Positions 18,095 through 25,956 of a stretch of 64,000 bases of DNA are shown piece by piece. Numbering within the stretch: position 1 is the first letter of the stretch; every line of letters starts with the position of its first letter. This stretch comes from Paenibacillus sp. UNC451MF (GTDB lineage: Bacteria; Bacillota; Bacilli; Paenibacillales; NBRC-103111), in contig NZ_JMLS01000028.1 in NCBI RefSeq assembly GCF_000686845.1, positions 1-64,000 on the forward strand, in the 5' to 3' direction. The notes under the pieces were generated by a model that was not told the origin of the DNA, did not search any database, and was given only the letters and a program-made list of their open reading frames with translations. The position numbers and the translations under genes are program-made.

Positions 18095-18122
18095 AAGTCT
18101 GAGAAATCAGGCTTTTATTTTT
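18095..18122 (+). terminator. Terminator of the importer/regulator operon
   Basis: AAGTCTGA pairs with TCAGGCTT (one G-T) around GAAA, followed by TTATTTTTTTA. Confidence 0.75.
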
Positions 18123-18283
18123 TTATGTTGGAACATTAATATCAAGGATGCAAATGGCTTTTGTGTAAAAAATGGGATATCAAATAACTGGAAAATGTTA
18201 TAAAATCGAATTAGATAATCATCTAATTATATTATGTCATTTTTTATCATATCAGTATCATTTAAAATAAAGGAGTTGGTGCA

Positions 18284-18883
18284 ATGAGCACAGATTTTTA
18301 CCTTGTTAGACATGCTAAAAAGGAAAAAGGGATAGGGGATGTCGCCCTATCTCTTGAGGGCATGTTGGAGGCAAAGATGACTGCAAGCCACTTTCGTAAA
18401 ATGCCGATAAAGAAAATCATCAGTAGTCCACTTAGAAGGGCCCAACAAACAGCTCAGGTTATTGCAGAAACAACAATGAATACAATTTTTGAGGATATAC
18501 GGTTACGGGAACGTGCTAATTGGGGAGACTTGCCTGAGCAAACATTTGAGGAGTTTGTTGAGATGTGGGAACGGTGCACGAAGGAAAGAGACTTTTCCCC
18601 ACCGATAGGAGACTCAGCAAGGAAGGCAGGTGATCGGTTGTCTACGTGCTTATTAGAACTATCAGTTGAACATCCAGAGGATAGTATGATTATTGTTACC
18701 CACGGTGGTCTGATAACAGATTTCCTGGTAAATGTATTTTCCGAGGAGGAATTGAGTCTGAGACACCCTAATTTTATTACAGAACAAAGCAATCTGGTCG
18801 CGGAGTGCTCAATAACCAAGGTAAGTTGTAAGAATGGGATTTATAGATTAGTTGACTTTGCTAATGGCGCTCATTTACTATAA
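18284..18883 (+). CDS. Histidine phosphatase family protein
   Basis: The protein has 199 residues. The N-terminal LVRHA near residue 7 is the RHG-type phospho-accepting His motif (here RHA), and the second catalytic His lies in IIVTHGGLITDF. The Arg pocket residues are in SSPLRRAQQTAQVI. Such proteins dephosphorylate small metabolites or act as phosphoglycerate-mutase-like enzymes; the substrate here is unknown. AAAGGAG precedes the ATG. It stands 65 nt upstream of the P1 peptidase gene and may be co-transcribed with it. Confidence 0.85.
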   Translation: MSTDFYLVRHAKKEKGIGDVALSLEGMLEAKMTASHFRKMPIKKIISSPLRRAQQTAQVIAETTMNTIFEDIRLRERANWGDLPEQTFEEFVEMWERCTKERDFSPPIGDSARKAGDRLSTCLLELSVEHPEDSMIIVTHGGLITDFLVNVFSEEELSLRHPNFITEQSNLVAECSITKVSCKNGIYRLVDFANGAHLL

Positions 18884-18948
18884 TGAGCATGCCTGAGCAG
18901 ATAGGAAACACTGGAAGTACAAATATCACGATATGGAGAGAATAACGA

Positions 18949-20028
18949 ATGAGCAAGAAGCGCTTTCGCGATTACGGCTTCGCTGTTGGGAAACTTCCAA
19001 CTGGTAAGTATAATAGTATAACTGATGTCCGAGGGGTAGCGGTTGGCCACGTCACGCTGAATATGAACCTCTCAGGCACAAGCGTTCGGACAGGGGTTAC
19101 AGCGATTTTGCCGCATCCTGGGAATCCTTTTCGGGAAAAAGTAGTAGCAGCGGCGCATATCATCAATGGTTTCGGCAAAACGACCGGGCTTGTACAGTTG
19201 AACGAGCTTGGAACACTAGAGTCACCGATTATGCTGACCAATACGTTCAGCGTTCCCGCAGTGACGGAAGGCACACTTCAGTACATGATGGCGATGGATG
19301 AAGGGATCGGCGACCAGGATGGCTCATTGAATGTCGTTACCGGGGAATGCAACGACAAGCTGTTGAATGATATGAGAGGACTTCATGTACGACCGGAGCA
19401 TGCCGTCGAAGCGATCCGACAAGCACGGTCTAATCAGCCTGTCGCGGAAGGTGCTGTAGGAGCAGGTACCGGTATGGTGTGCTTCGGTTATAAAGGGGGA
19501 ATCGGCACTTCCTCCAGACGGGTGACGGTGGAGGGTAACGACTACCATATTGGGGTACTGGTGCTTACGAATTACGGGAAAGATGAAGACCTGACTATCC
19601 TTGGGCGGCCAGTAGGGACTTACCTTCGTCAGAAATCGCTGGAGCGGGGGAATAACGACGGCTCAATCATTATAGTCATTAGTACGGACCTACCGCTCGA
19701 TGCCCGTCAACTGCAAAGAATTGCAAAAAGAGCCGGCTTCGGCCTCGCGAGAACGGGCTCCATCGCTCATCACGGAAGCGGGGATATAGTGATCGCATTC
19801 AGCAACGGCAACCGTATTCCGCACACACCAGAAACCGGGTTCTTGACATTGAAATGCATTCGTGAGGATGGACCGCTTATGTCTGAATGTTTTCGCGCGG
19901 CCGCTGACGCAACCGAGGAAGCTATCTATAACTCCTTATTTATGGCTGAGACGACATTGGGGCGAGGCGGAAGTGAGGTTCACTCCTTCCCTGTAGAGGA
20001 AGTACTGTCTATTCTCCGTTCACCGTGA
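18949..20028 (+). CDS. P1-family (S58) aminopeptidase, DmpA/BapA type
   Basis: The 359-residue protein belongs to the self-cleaving N-terminal nucleophile peptidases DmpA/BapA, which release N-terminal D-, L- or beta-amino acids. The opening NSITDVRGVAVGHVTL is typical. The cleavage/nucleophile site is NDGSIIIVISTDLPL, with Ser239 as the predicted new N-terminus of the beta chain. GYKGGIGTSSR near residue 181 is another conserved loop. GGAGAGAATAACG precedes the ATG. No signal peptide is visible, so it is probably cytosolic. The remnant of an NmrA-like gene starts directly at its stop. Confidence 0.88.
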   Translation: MSKKRFRDYGFAVGKLPTGKYNSITDVRGVAVGHVTLNMNLSGTSVRTGVTAILPHPGNPFREKVVAAAHIINGFGKTTGLVQLNELGTLESPIMLTNTFSVPAVTEGTLQYMMAMDEGIGDQDGSLNVVTGECNDKLLNDMRGLHVRPEHAVEAIRQARSNQPVAEGAVGAGTGMVCFGYKGGIGTSSRRVTVEGNDYHIGVLVLTNYGKDEDLTILGRPVGTYLRQKSLERGNNDGSIIIVISTDLPLDARQLQRIAKRAGFGLARTGSIAHHGSGDIVIAFSNGNRIPHTPETGFLTLKCIREDGPLMSECFRAAADATEEAIYNSLFMAETTLGRGGSEVHSFPVEEVLSILRSP

Positions 20029-20133
20029 ATGGGGGAGCAGCTTGGTGATGCTGAAGCAGCGGCAGCTGTGCTGACAGGGAATGGACATGAGAATACAATC
20101 TATGAGTTAGTTCAAGAGGAAATATTTGAGTAG
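20029..20133 (+). pseudogene. C-terminal remnant of an NmrA-like NAD(P)-binding protein
   Basis: Starting right after the peptidase stop, one frame reads GDAEAAAAVLTGNGHENTIYEL and ends at TAG 20131-20133. This resembles a conserved segment in the C-terminal half of NmrA/azoreductase-like short-chain reductases (AAAAVLTG-GHE-K-YEL). The Rossmann fold and the true C-terminus are missing, so this is a gene fragment. The short match keeps confidence moderate. Confidence 0.5.
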
Positions 20134-20258
20134 AGAATAACCTGAACCAAAACAAGATGAAGGAAGCACCTTCTTTCAGTTAATGGGCAGTTTAAATTTA
20201 TATTAACACTATCGGAATTATATGATATTATTATGTTAAATTAATACATACTAGAGGA

Positions 20259-20711
20259 GTGAGTATCATAGCTATTACAACATTCAAAGCGACTGCACAT
20301 TTGCAAGAGGGCGTAGTCGTCAAAGTTCGTTCAAGAAATTTCGAGTTTACGATTGATGAGCCCAAAAGCTTAGGAGGCACAGATACTGGAATGAATCCAG
20401 TAGAAGCCTTACTTGGTTCATTGGGTGCTTGCCAATCCATTGTAGCCAGAGTATATGCTAAAAAATTTAATATTCGTCTAGATGATTTTTGGGTTGAAGT
20501 AGAGGGGGATCTCGACTTAGATGGATTCTTTAAAAAGTCGGATGTTCGTCCTGGATATTCTGATATCCGATATACTTTCCATATCAAAACAGATGCAGCC
20601 AGAGAACAAGTCGAGGAATTTGTCAAGTTTTTGGAAGAAACATGCCCGGTCGGAGATACAGTAGCTAATTTAGTAAATCTTAAATTAAGCGGTATTATCA
20701 TCGAAAATTAA
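20259..20711 (+). CDS. OsmC-family peroxiredoxin-like protein
   Basis: The ~147-150-residue protein has the two redox Cys of the OsmC/Ohr/YhfA fold, in LGSLGACQSIVARV and EETCPVGDTVANLV. OsmC-type proteins reduce organic hydroperoxides; some YhfA-like members have unknown substrates. The start is odd. GTG 20259 directly abuts AGAGGA, too close to be served by it. Eight nt after GGAG lies ATA (20268), giving (M)AITTFKATAHLQEG, the N-terminus expected for relatives. I record the annotated-style GTG but think ATA 20268 may be the true start. A terminator follows at 20754. Confidence 0.85.
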   Translation: MSIIAITTFKATAHLQEGVVVKVRSRNFEFTIDEPKSLGGTDTGMNPVEALLGSLGACQSIVARVYAKKFNIRLDDFWVEVEGDLDLDGFFKKSDVRPGYSDIRYTFHIKTDAAREQVEEFVKFLEETCPVGDTVANLVNLKLSGIIIEN

Positions 20712-20753
20712 TCATTCACTAACAGGAAACAATAGCTCAATAACCATCAATTT

Positions 20754-20788
20754 AAGGCTGCCGCGAAAATGTACGGCAGCCTTGTTCT
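20754..20788 (+). terminator. Terminator after the OsmC gene
   Basis: AAGGCTGCCG pairs perfectly with CGGCAGCCTT over 10 bp with a 10-nt loop, followed by GTTCT. From here to 21037 I see no gene. Confidence 0.75.
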
Positions 20789-21037
20789 GCTATCGGGCTT
20801 CATTCCTATTATGAAGAAATACGAGGTTTGAGAATGTCATCTCATAACTAGTCAAAGACGGGAGGGGCCAAAATCAGAGAAACGTGAGGATCTGAGAATA
20901 AAGCGATTTTCAAAAGAGGGGGAATAGTTACAAATAAAGTAAAGGAAATATCTCCTTAGGGACGAATATTATGTATGACTAGCAGTTCATATATAAAGAG
21001 CAATAGTGTAATTAAATTAAAAAAGGAGTCGAATTCG

Positions 21038-21206
21038 ATGATTCGTGAAGCTGAAAAGACCGATAAAGGTCAATTATTCGAACTCTATAGAATGTTAGTA
21101 CCGACCGACGCCAACCATTTTTTACTTGCGTCAGAGACCGCATGAGTTCTTTGAAAGGGAAGGATATAACGGATCAATAAGTAAAGGTTTCAAAAAATAT
21201 CTATAA
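21038..21206 (+). pseudogene. GNAT acetyltransferase with internal deletion and frameshift
   Basis: An AAAAGGAG ribosome site precedes ATG 21038. The first ~26 codons (MIREAEKTDKGQLFELYRML) look like the start of a GNAT acetyltransferase, but the frame stops at 21143. In the next frame, from about 21139, HEFFEREGYNGSISKGFKKYL ends at TAA 21206; this is the usual GNAT C-terminus around the FYEKLGY motif. About 90 central residues, including the acetyl-CoA loop, are missing. A deletion has fused the two ends out of frame. Confidence 0.65.
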
Positions 21207-21228
21207 ACTAAAAAGTAGGTGAAACGTG

Positions 21229-22377
21229 ATGAAAATCAAATCGCTGGAATTGTTTAAAGTTCCGCCACGCTGGCTTTTTCTAAAAATAACTACGGATGAC
21301 GGTTTGGTCGGGTGGGGAGAGCCAGTCGTAGAAGGGCGAGCGGATACCGTAAAAACAGCAGTAGAGGAACTAAGCACGTATCTCATTGGTCAAAATCCGC
21401 TGCGGATTGAAGATCTTTGGCAAGTAATGTACCGTGGAGGGTTCTATCGCGGAGGTCCCATTTTAACGAGTGCGATGTCCGGAATCGAGCAAGCTCTTTG
21501 GGATATTAAAGGCAAATATTATAATGCTCCTGTATATGAGTTGTTGGGAGGAGCTTGTCGCGATCGTATACGTGTCTATAACTGGATCGGTGGCGACCGT
21601 CCGAACGATGTGAAAGAAGCTGCTCGTAAACAGATCGAGGCCGGGTTTACGGCTGTAAAGATGAATGCTACAGAAGAGCTGCACTATATTGATTCTTTCG
21701 ACAAAGTCCAAGAGGTGCTAGATCGGTTCGCTGCAGTTCGTGAAGTGGGAGGAGCCCAATTCGGCATCGGCATTGATTTCCACGGGCGGGTACACAAGGC
21801 AATGGCTAAAATATTGGTCAAGGAACTCGATCCTTTTCGGCCGATGTTTATTGAAGAACCAGTCCTTCCAGAGAATAATGAGGCGCTAAAAGAAATTGCA
21901 AAATACACTTCTGCACCTATAGCTACCGGTGAGCGGATGTATACGCGCTGGGGCTTCAAGGAATTACTGCAGCAGGGGATCGTCGATATAATACAACCGG
22001 ATGTTTCGCATGCCGGAGGGATCCTAGAAACACGTAAAATTGCAGCCATGGCTGAAGCTTACGATATTGCTTTGGCACCACACTGTCCGCTCGGCCCGAT
22101 TGCTTTGGCAGCGTGCCTTCAAGTTGATGCATGCTCACCTAATGCTTTTATCCAAGAACAGAGCCTCGGAATCCATTACAATCAAGGCAGCGATTTGCTC
22201 GACTATCTCATAGACCCCAAGACATTCGATTACAAAGAAGGATTCGTCACCATTCCCCAAGGCCCGGGTCTTGGTATTGAAGTGAATGAAGAGAAAGTTC
22301 GTGAAATGACTCAAATCGGGCACGATTGGAAAAATCCAGTCTGGCGTCATGCGGATGGCACGGTTGCTGAATGGTAG
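21229..22377 (+). CDS. dgoD: D-galactonate dehydratase-like enolase-superfamily enzyme
   Basis: The 382-residue enzyme of the mandelate-racemase subgroup dehydrates D-galactonate to 2-keto-3-deoxygalactonate in the cytosol. Metal ligands and catalytic residues fall at D183 (GIDFHGR), H185, E209 (FIEEP), E235 (ATGERM) and H285 (APHCPLG), the same numbering I recall for E. coli DgoD. The ATG at 21229 has AGTAGGTG upstream; the preceding in-frame GTG would add one residue. A cre-like site and a dehydrogenase gene follow. Specificity within sugar-acid dehydratases is inferred; other aldonates are possible. Confidence 0.85.
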   Translation: MKIKSLELFKVPPRWLFLKITTDDGLVGWGEPVVEGRADTVKTAVEELSTYLIGQNPLRIEDLWQVMYRGGFYRGGPILTSAMSGIEQALWDIKGKYYNAPVYELLGGACRDRIRVYNWIGGDRPNDVKEAARKQIEAGFTAVKMNATEELHYIDSFDKVQEVLDRFAAVREVGGAQFGIGIDFHGRVHKAMAKILVKELDPFRPMFIEEPVLPENNEALKEIAKYTSAPIATGERMYTRWGFKELLQQGIVDIIQPDVSHAGGILETRKIAAMAEAYDIALAPHCPLGPIALAACLQVDACSPNAFIQEQSLGIHYNQGSDLLDYLIDPKTFDYKEGFVTIPQGPGLGIEVNEEKVREMTQIGHDWKNPVWRHADGTVAEW

Positions 22378-22399
22378 AACGCTTAAGAACTGCACATTT

Positions 22400-22413
22400 C
22401 GTAAGCGATTACA
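22400..22413 (+). promoter_or_regulatory. cre-like CcpA site
   Basis: CGTAAGCGATTACA matches the catabolite-responsive consensus TGNAANCGNWNNCA at all but the first base. It lies between dgoD and the dehydrogenase gene, 46 nt before the latter's ATG. Confidence 0.5.
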
Positions 22414-22458
22414 AAGGAATGATCAATGCACCTTAATCAATAAGGAGTTGAGTATTGG

Positions 22459-23514
22459 ATGAAGCAGTATGAGATCGCAGTTATTCCTGGTGATGGTATA
22501 GGAAAAGAAGTAGTGCCCTCAGCAACGGAAGTGCTGGACGCAGTTGCAGAAGTACACGGAGGAATTTCATTCAAGTACACAAACTTTTCATGGAGCTGTG
22601 ATTATTTTGAGCAGCATGGAAAAATGATGCCGGATGATGGGATGCAGATATTACAAAATTTTGAAGCCATATTTCTTGGTGCTGTAGGCGATCCTCAGCG
22701 TGTACCGGATCATGTTTCGTTATGGGGGCTGTTAATCAAAATTCGGCGTGAATTTGAACAGGTCATTAACATTCGTCCAGCGAAATATTTCCGCGGGCTC
22801 GCTTCTCCACTCTCAACTCCGAAAGATTTTGACCTCTTGGTTGTCAGAGAGAATAGCGAGGGAGAGTACAGCGAAATCGGTGGGCGCATACATAAGGGTG
22901 ATGATGAAATCGCGATTCAAAATGCGGTGTTCACGCGAAAAGGAACGGAACGAGCCATCCGGTATGCGTTTGAATTAGCCCAAAAACGGAGAGGGCACGT
23001 CACCAGTGCTACCAAGTCCAATGGAATTGTGTACTCTATGCCGTTTTGGGACCAAGTGTTTAAGGATGTGAGTCGAGCGTATCCTGAAGTGCAGACGACA
23101 TCCGTTCACATTGATGCGCTGTCTGCCTTCTTTGTCACTAAGCCTCACGTGTTTGACGTAGTTGTCGCAAGCAATTTGTTCGGAGATATTTTAACCGATA
23201 TTGGAGCCGCTATCATGGGCAGTATCGGAATTGCTCCGGCTGCCAATATCAACATAAATGGCAAATATCCATCTATGTTTGAGCCAGTTCATGGCTCAGC
23301 ACCAGACATAGCCGGACAAGGCATTGCCAATCCGATTGGGCAAATATGGACGGCGAAGATGATGTTGGACCACCTGGGGCATCAGGAGATGGGACAGCAT
23401 CTTTTGAAGGTAGTGGAGGACGTGACCCAATCTGGAGTGAAGACGAAAGATATAGGCGGCATGTTAACAACGAAACAAGTGACCGAAGAGATCATATCGA
23501 GATTGAAACGGTGA
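22459..23514 (+). CDS. Tartrate/D-malate-type dehydrogenase (beta-decarboxylating)
   Basis: The 351-residue NAD-dependent enzyme belongs to the isocitrate/isopropylmalate dehydrogenase fold. It starts EIAVIPGDGIGKEVVPSA. The active-site segment DLLVVRENSEGEYSEIGG and the metal-binding NLFGDILTDIGAA are present. The phrase VPDHVSLWGLLIKIRREFEQ is characteristic of tartrate dehydrogenase / D-malate dehydrogenase (TtuC/DmlA) rather than LeuB. AAGGAGTTG precedes the ATG. Pairing with dgoD suggests a hydroxy-acid or sugar-acid catabolic unit; the natural substrate remains open. Confidence 0.85.
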   Translation: MKQYEIAVIPGDGIGKEVVPSATEVLDAVAEVHGGISFKYTNFSWSCDYFEQHGKMMPDDGMQILQNFEAIFLGAVGDPQRVPDHVSLWGLLIKIRREFEQVINIRPAKYFRGLASPLSTPKDFDLLVVRENSEGEYSEIGGRIHKGDDEIAIQNAVFTRKGTERAIRYAFELAQKRRGHVTSATKSNGIVYSMPFWDQVFKDVSRAYPEVQTTSVHIDALSAFFVTKPHVFDVVVASNLFGDILTDIGAAIMGSIGIAPAANININGKYPSMFEPVHGSAPDIAGQGIANPIGQIWTAKMMLDHLGHQEMGQHLLKVVEDVTQSGVKTKDIGGMLTTKQVTEEIISRLKR

Positions 23515-23629
23515 CGATGAGCTTATGATCACAAGCCCAAGTGGATATATCGAACTAGGACGCAAACAAAGGAAAATAGTTGGAATTCAATAAAAGCAAA
23601 AGTGCATTAAATAAGTCTTAAAAAATATT

Positions 23630-23655
23630 GGAATCACCTCAGGTGGTTCCTTTTT
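23630..23655 (+). terminator. Terminator after the dehydrogenase gene
   Basis: GGAATCACC and GGTGGTTCC pair around TCA, followed by TTTTT. Confidence 0.8.
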
Positions 23656-23716
23656 GCTTTGAATATATCTAAGCATAGTTGAGAGTCCATAAGTTTATTT
23701 TCTAGATCTTTAATGA

Positions 23717-23781
23717 TTAGTAAACTATGAGAAACAAAGTTGAAAGCGAATTTCCAGCTTGATATAATATGTTTACTAAAT
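23717..23781 (+). promoter_or_regulatory. LacI-gene promoter flanked by two TTTA-S-TAAA sites
   Basis: A sigma-A promoter has TTGAAA (23740-23745), a 17-nt spacer and TATAAT (23763-23768). TTAGTAAA at 23717-23724 lies upstream of the -35, and TTTACTAA at 23772-23779 lies just after the -10. The sites are 55 bp apart, about five helical turns. The arrangement suggests autoregulation by the LacI-type product. Confidence 0.6.
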
Positions 23782-23804
23782 ATCGGTATAAAAGGAGTAA
23801 CCAT

Positions 23805-24833
23805 GTGGTAACTATAAAGCAAATATCTGAGATTGCAAAGGTTTCTCAAGCCACTGTTTCCAGAGTATTGAATGATGATCGTACGCTGATCGTGACGGAA
23901 GAAACGAGAAGAAACATTATAAATATTGCTAGAGAATATAATTATGTGAAGAAAGAAAGAAAACGCTCGAAACAAAACAAGAAGATAATGGCTACAGACA
24001 AGGTAGCAGTACTTATATGTCATATAGAGGATGAAGGGAATAATCTGTATTTTACTTCGATTAAACAGGGGATTGAGAAGGAGTGCAAGGAGCAAGGCTT
24101 AATGCCTGTTATCTATAGCATTAACACGCTAAATCAGCAAGAAATAGATGAGCAGTTCCAAGGGATCATAGTAGTAGGGAAAGTCCATCCCAAAGCAGTC
24201 GAAAATGTTAACAAAGGATCTAAAAATATTGTATATGTCGGTTATTCGCCAAATGAACAAGCCTATGACTCGGTAATAGTGGATTTAGAAAAAGCTATGG
24301 AATCGGTGTTGGATCATTTAATTAACCATAGCTATAAGAAAATTGGCTTCATTGGCGGATATTCAAGGGAATACCTGAACATAAACGACACCATTGAAAC
24401 GGATGACAAGCGGTTTATATCTTATAAGCGAAAGATGAATGATTTGGAACGGTTCCAGGAAGAGCATGTGTATTTGGGTGAATATACGATGTCTGAAGGA
24501 TATCGATTAATGAAAAGCGCGATTGATTCCGGAAATATGCCCGAAGCCTTTATAGTCGCTTGCGATCCTATGGCAGTAGGTGCGCTCAAAGCTCTCCAGG
24601 ATCAAGGGATTAGTGTGCCAAATCAGGTAGCCTTAGTATCTTTTGATGATACAGAGATGGCTCAATATGCAAGCTGTCCGCTGAGCTCGGTGAAAATTTA
24701 TTCGGAGGAAATGGGTCGGGCTGGAGTGCAGCTGTTAATGAGCAGAGACAAGGGGAGGGAAATCCCCTACAAAATAATGATTCCTACTGAATTGACCATA
24801 CGAAATAGCTGTGGAACGAAAAAAGAAAGATGA
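23805..24833 (+). CDS. LacI-family transcriptional regulator
   Basis: The 342-residue protein has an N-terminal HTH (VTIKQISEIAKVSQATVSRV) and an EbgR/GalR-like effector domain (VAVLICHIEDEGNNLYF..., VALVSFDDTEMAQ near residue 270). The GTG at 23805 is 8 nt after AGGAG and begins at the HTH; the in-frame ATG at 23769 would overlap the -10 box. It precedes the GDPD/binding-protein/beta-helix genes and probably controls them and itself through the TTTA-S-TAAA sites. The effector is unknown. Confidence 0.87.
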   Translation: MVTIKQISEIAKVSQATVSRVLNDDRTLIVTEETRRNIINIAREYNYVKKERKRSKQNKKIMATDKVAVLICHIEDEGNNLYFTSIKQGIEKECKEQGLMPVIYSINTLNQQEIDEQFQGIIVVGKVHPKAVENVNKGSKNIVYVGYSPNEQAYDSVIVDLEKAMESVLDHLINHSYKKIGFIGGYSREYLNINDTIETDDKRFISYKRKMNDLERFQEEHVYLGEYTMSEGYRLMKSAIDSGNMPEAFIVACDPMAVGALKALQDQGISVPNQVALVSFDDTEMAQYASCPLSSVKIYSEEMGRAGVQLLMSRDKGREIPYKIMIPTELTIRNSCGTKKER

Positions 24834-24927
24834 TTTCCTGATCATAAAAATGCATGCAGTTCTATACGATGACTCGCAAGATGGACGTTTTAAGGAAGCG
24901 GCCCCTAGCGGGTCATTTGTGTTTTCA

Positions 24928-24990
24928 TTAGTAAATTTACCGAAATTTAATAAATATTTTACACATTATTTATTGATTATTTTACTAAAT
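24928..24990 (+). promoter_or_regulatory. Paired TTTA-S-TAAA sites upstream of the GDPD gene
   Basis: TTAGTAAA (24928-24935, within the perfect palindrome GTAAATTTAC) and TTTACTAA (24981-24988) are 53 bp apart. TATGAT at 25002-25007 is the best -10 candidate, though its -35 is unclear. Confidence 0.5.
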
Positions 24991-25039
24991 AGTAGTTAAA
25001 TTATGATGAGTAAAGAAACCAATATTAGGAGGCTGATCA

Positions 25040-25897
25040 ATGAACAGAAACGATATTACTAAAAAATTGTACGAGAGAAAATTAGCTAAGGAAGTATTAA
25101 TTGCAGTCCACCGGGGATGCGGAGGGGGGAACATCATTGAGAATACAATCCCCGCTTTCGAAATCGCCTTGAAGTATGGTGGGGATATCATTGAGGTGGA
25201 TGTTGCAAAATCAACGGATGGCAAACTGTATACCATCCATGAAGGCCAAGAGGAGCGTTTGTTTTTTAGTAAAGATAATGTTCAAACACTGTCATCTCAA
25301 GAGATCGAGAATTTAAGTTATAGAAACGGGAACTCATTCAAGGTCAAACAAAAGGTGGAAGAGCTAGAAGAGGTACTGAAGCACTTTCGAGGGGATACTT
25401 TGATCAATTTGGATCGAGCGTGGGAATTTTGGGATGACGTCTTCGAATTAGTAAAAAAATGGTCGATGTTTGATCAAATCATAGTGAAAAGTCCGGTGAC
25501 AGAAAAGTATTTGGACTTTATGGAGCAATATGAGATACCAGTCATGTACATTCCGATTGTAAAAAACGAACGGGAATTAGCCCAAGTGCTGGAAAGAAAC
25601 ATTAACACCGTTGGGGTTGAAGTAATAATAAGCTCGGAAAAAAGCGATTTTTATAACTTGGAAATCATTAAGGAGCTAAAGAAGAGGAACTTGCTCGTAT
25701 GGCTGAACGCCATTCGCTTGAATGACTCTACTATTCTCACACTAGGCAGTGATGACGATAAAGCGTTACTACTCAGCGAAGATGATGGATGGGGGAGAAT
25801 TCTGGATATTGGCGCCGACATCATCCAGACCGACTGGCCACTACACTTAGCTTGTTATTTACAAAAGAGAAGAATGTTTACTAACCTTAATTCATAA
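25040..25897 (+). CDS. Glycerophosphodiester phosphodiesterase-family protein
   Basis: The 285-residue protein has a GDPD-type TIM barrel. The conserved residues are present in order: HRG (VHRGCGGG), EN (IIENTIPAF), the metal-binding E-V-D (IIEVDVAKS) and His in YTIHE. Such enzymes split glycerophosphodiesters into glycerol-3-phosphate and an alcohol, or act on related sugar phosphodiesters. No signal peptide is visible, so it would act on imported substrate. AGGAGG precedes the ATG. It lies between the LacI regulator and a binding lipoprotein, suggesting the import and breakdown of one compound class. Confidence 0.82.
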   Translation: MNRNDITKKLYERKLAKEVLIAVHRGCGGGNIIENTIPAFEIALKYGGDIIEVDVAKSTDGKLYTIHEGQEERLFFSKDNVQTLSSQEIENLSYRNGNSFKVKQKVEELEEVLKHFRGDTLINLDRAWEFWDDVFELVKKWSMFDQIIVKSPVTEKYLDFMEQYEIPVMYIPIVKNERELAQVLERNINTVGVEVIISSEKSDFYNLEIIKELKKRNLLVWLNAIRLNDSTILTLGSDDDKALLLSEDDGWGRILDIGADIIQTDWPLHLACYLQKRRMFTNLNS

Positions 25898-25929
25898 ATT
25901 CTGTACATATCGGTCTATAATTTAGTAAA
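25876..25929 (+). promoter_or_regulatory. Binding-protein promoter with two TTTA-S-TAAA sites
   Basis: GTTTACTAA (25876-25884) lies in the end of the GDPD gene, and ATTTAGTAAA (25920-25929) overlaps the end of a TATAAT -10 box at 25916-25921. The spacing is 45 bp. The -35 is weak. Confidence 0.5.
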
Positions 25930-25956
25930 ATTATATGTGGAGAAGGAGACACTGAT

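Noticed and set aside
23634-24095. Long leftward open frame opposite the LacI gene
   Set aside because: It is antisense to a clear HTH regulator, overlaps its promoter, and its translation is low-complexity and Phe/Ile/His-rich with no family features.
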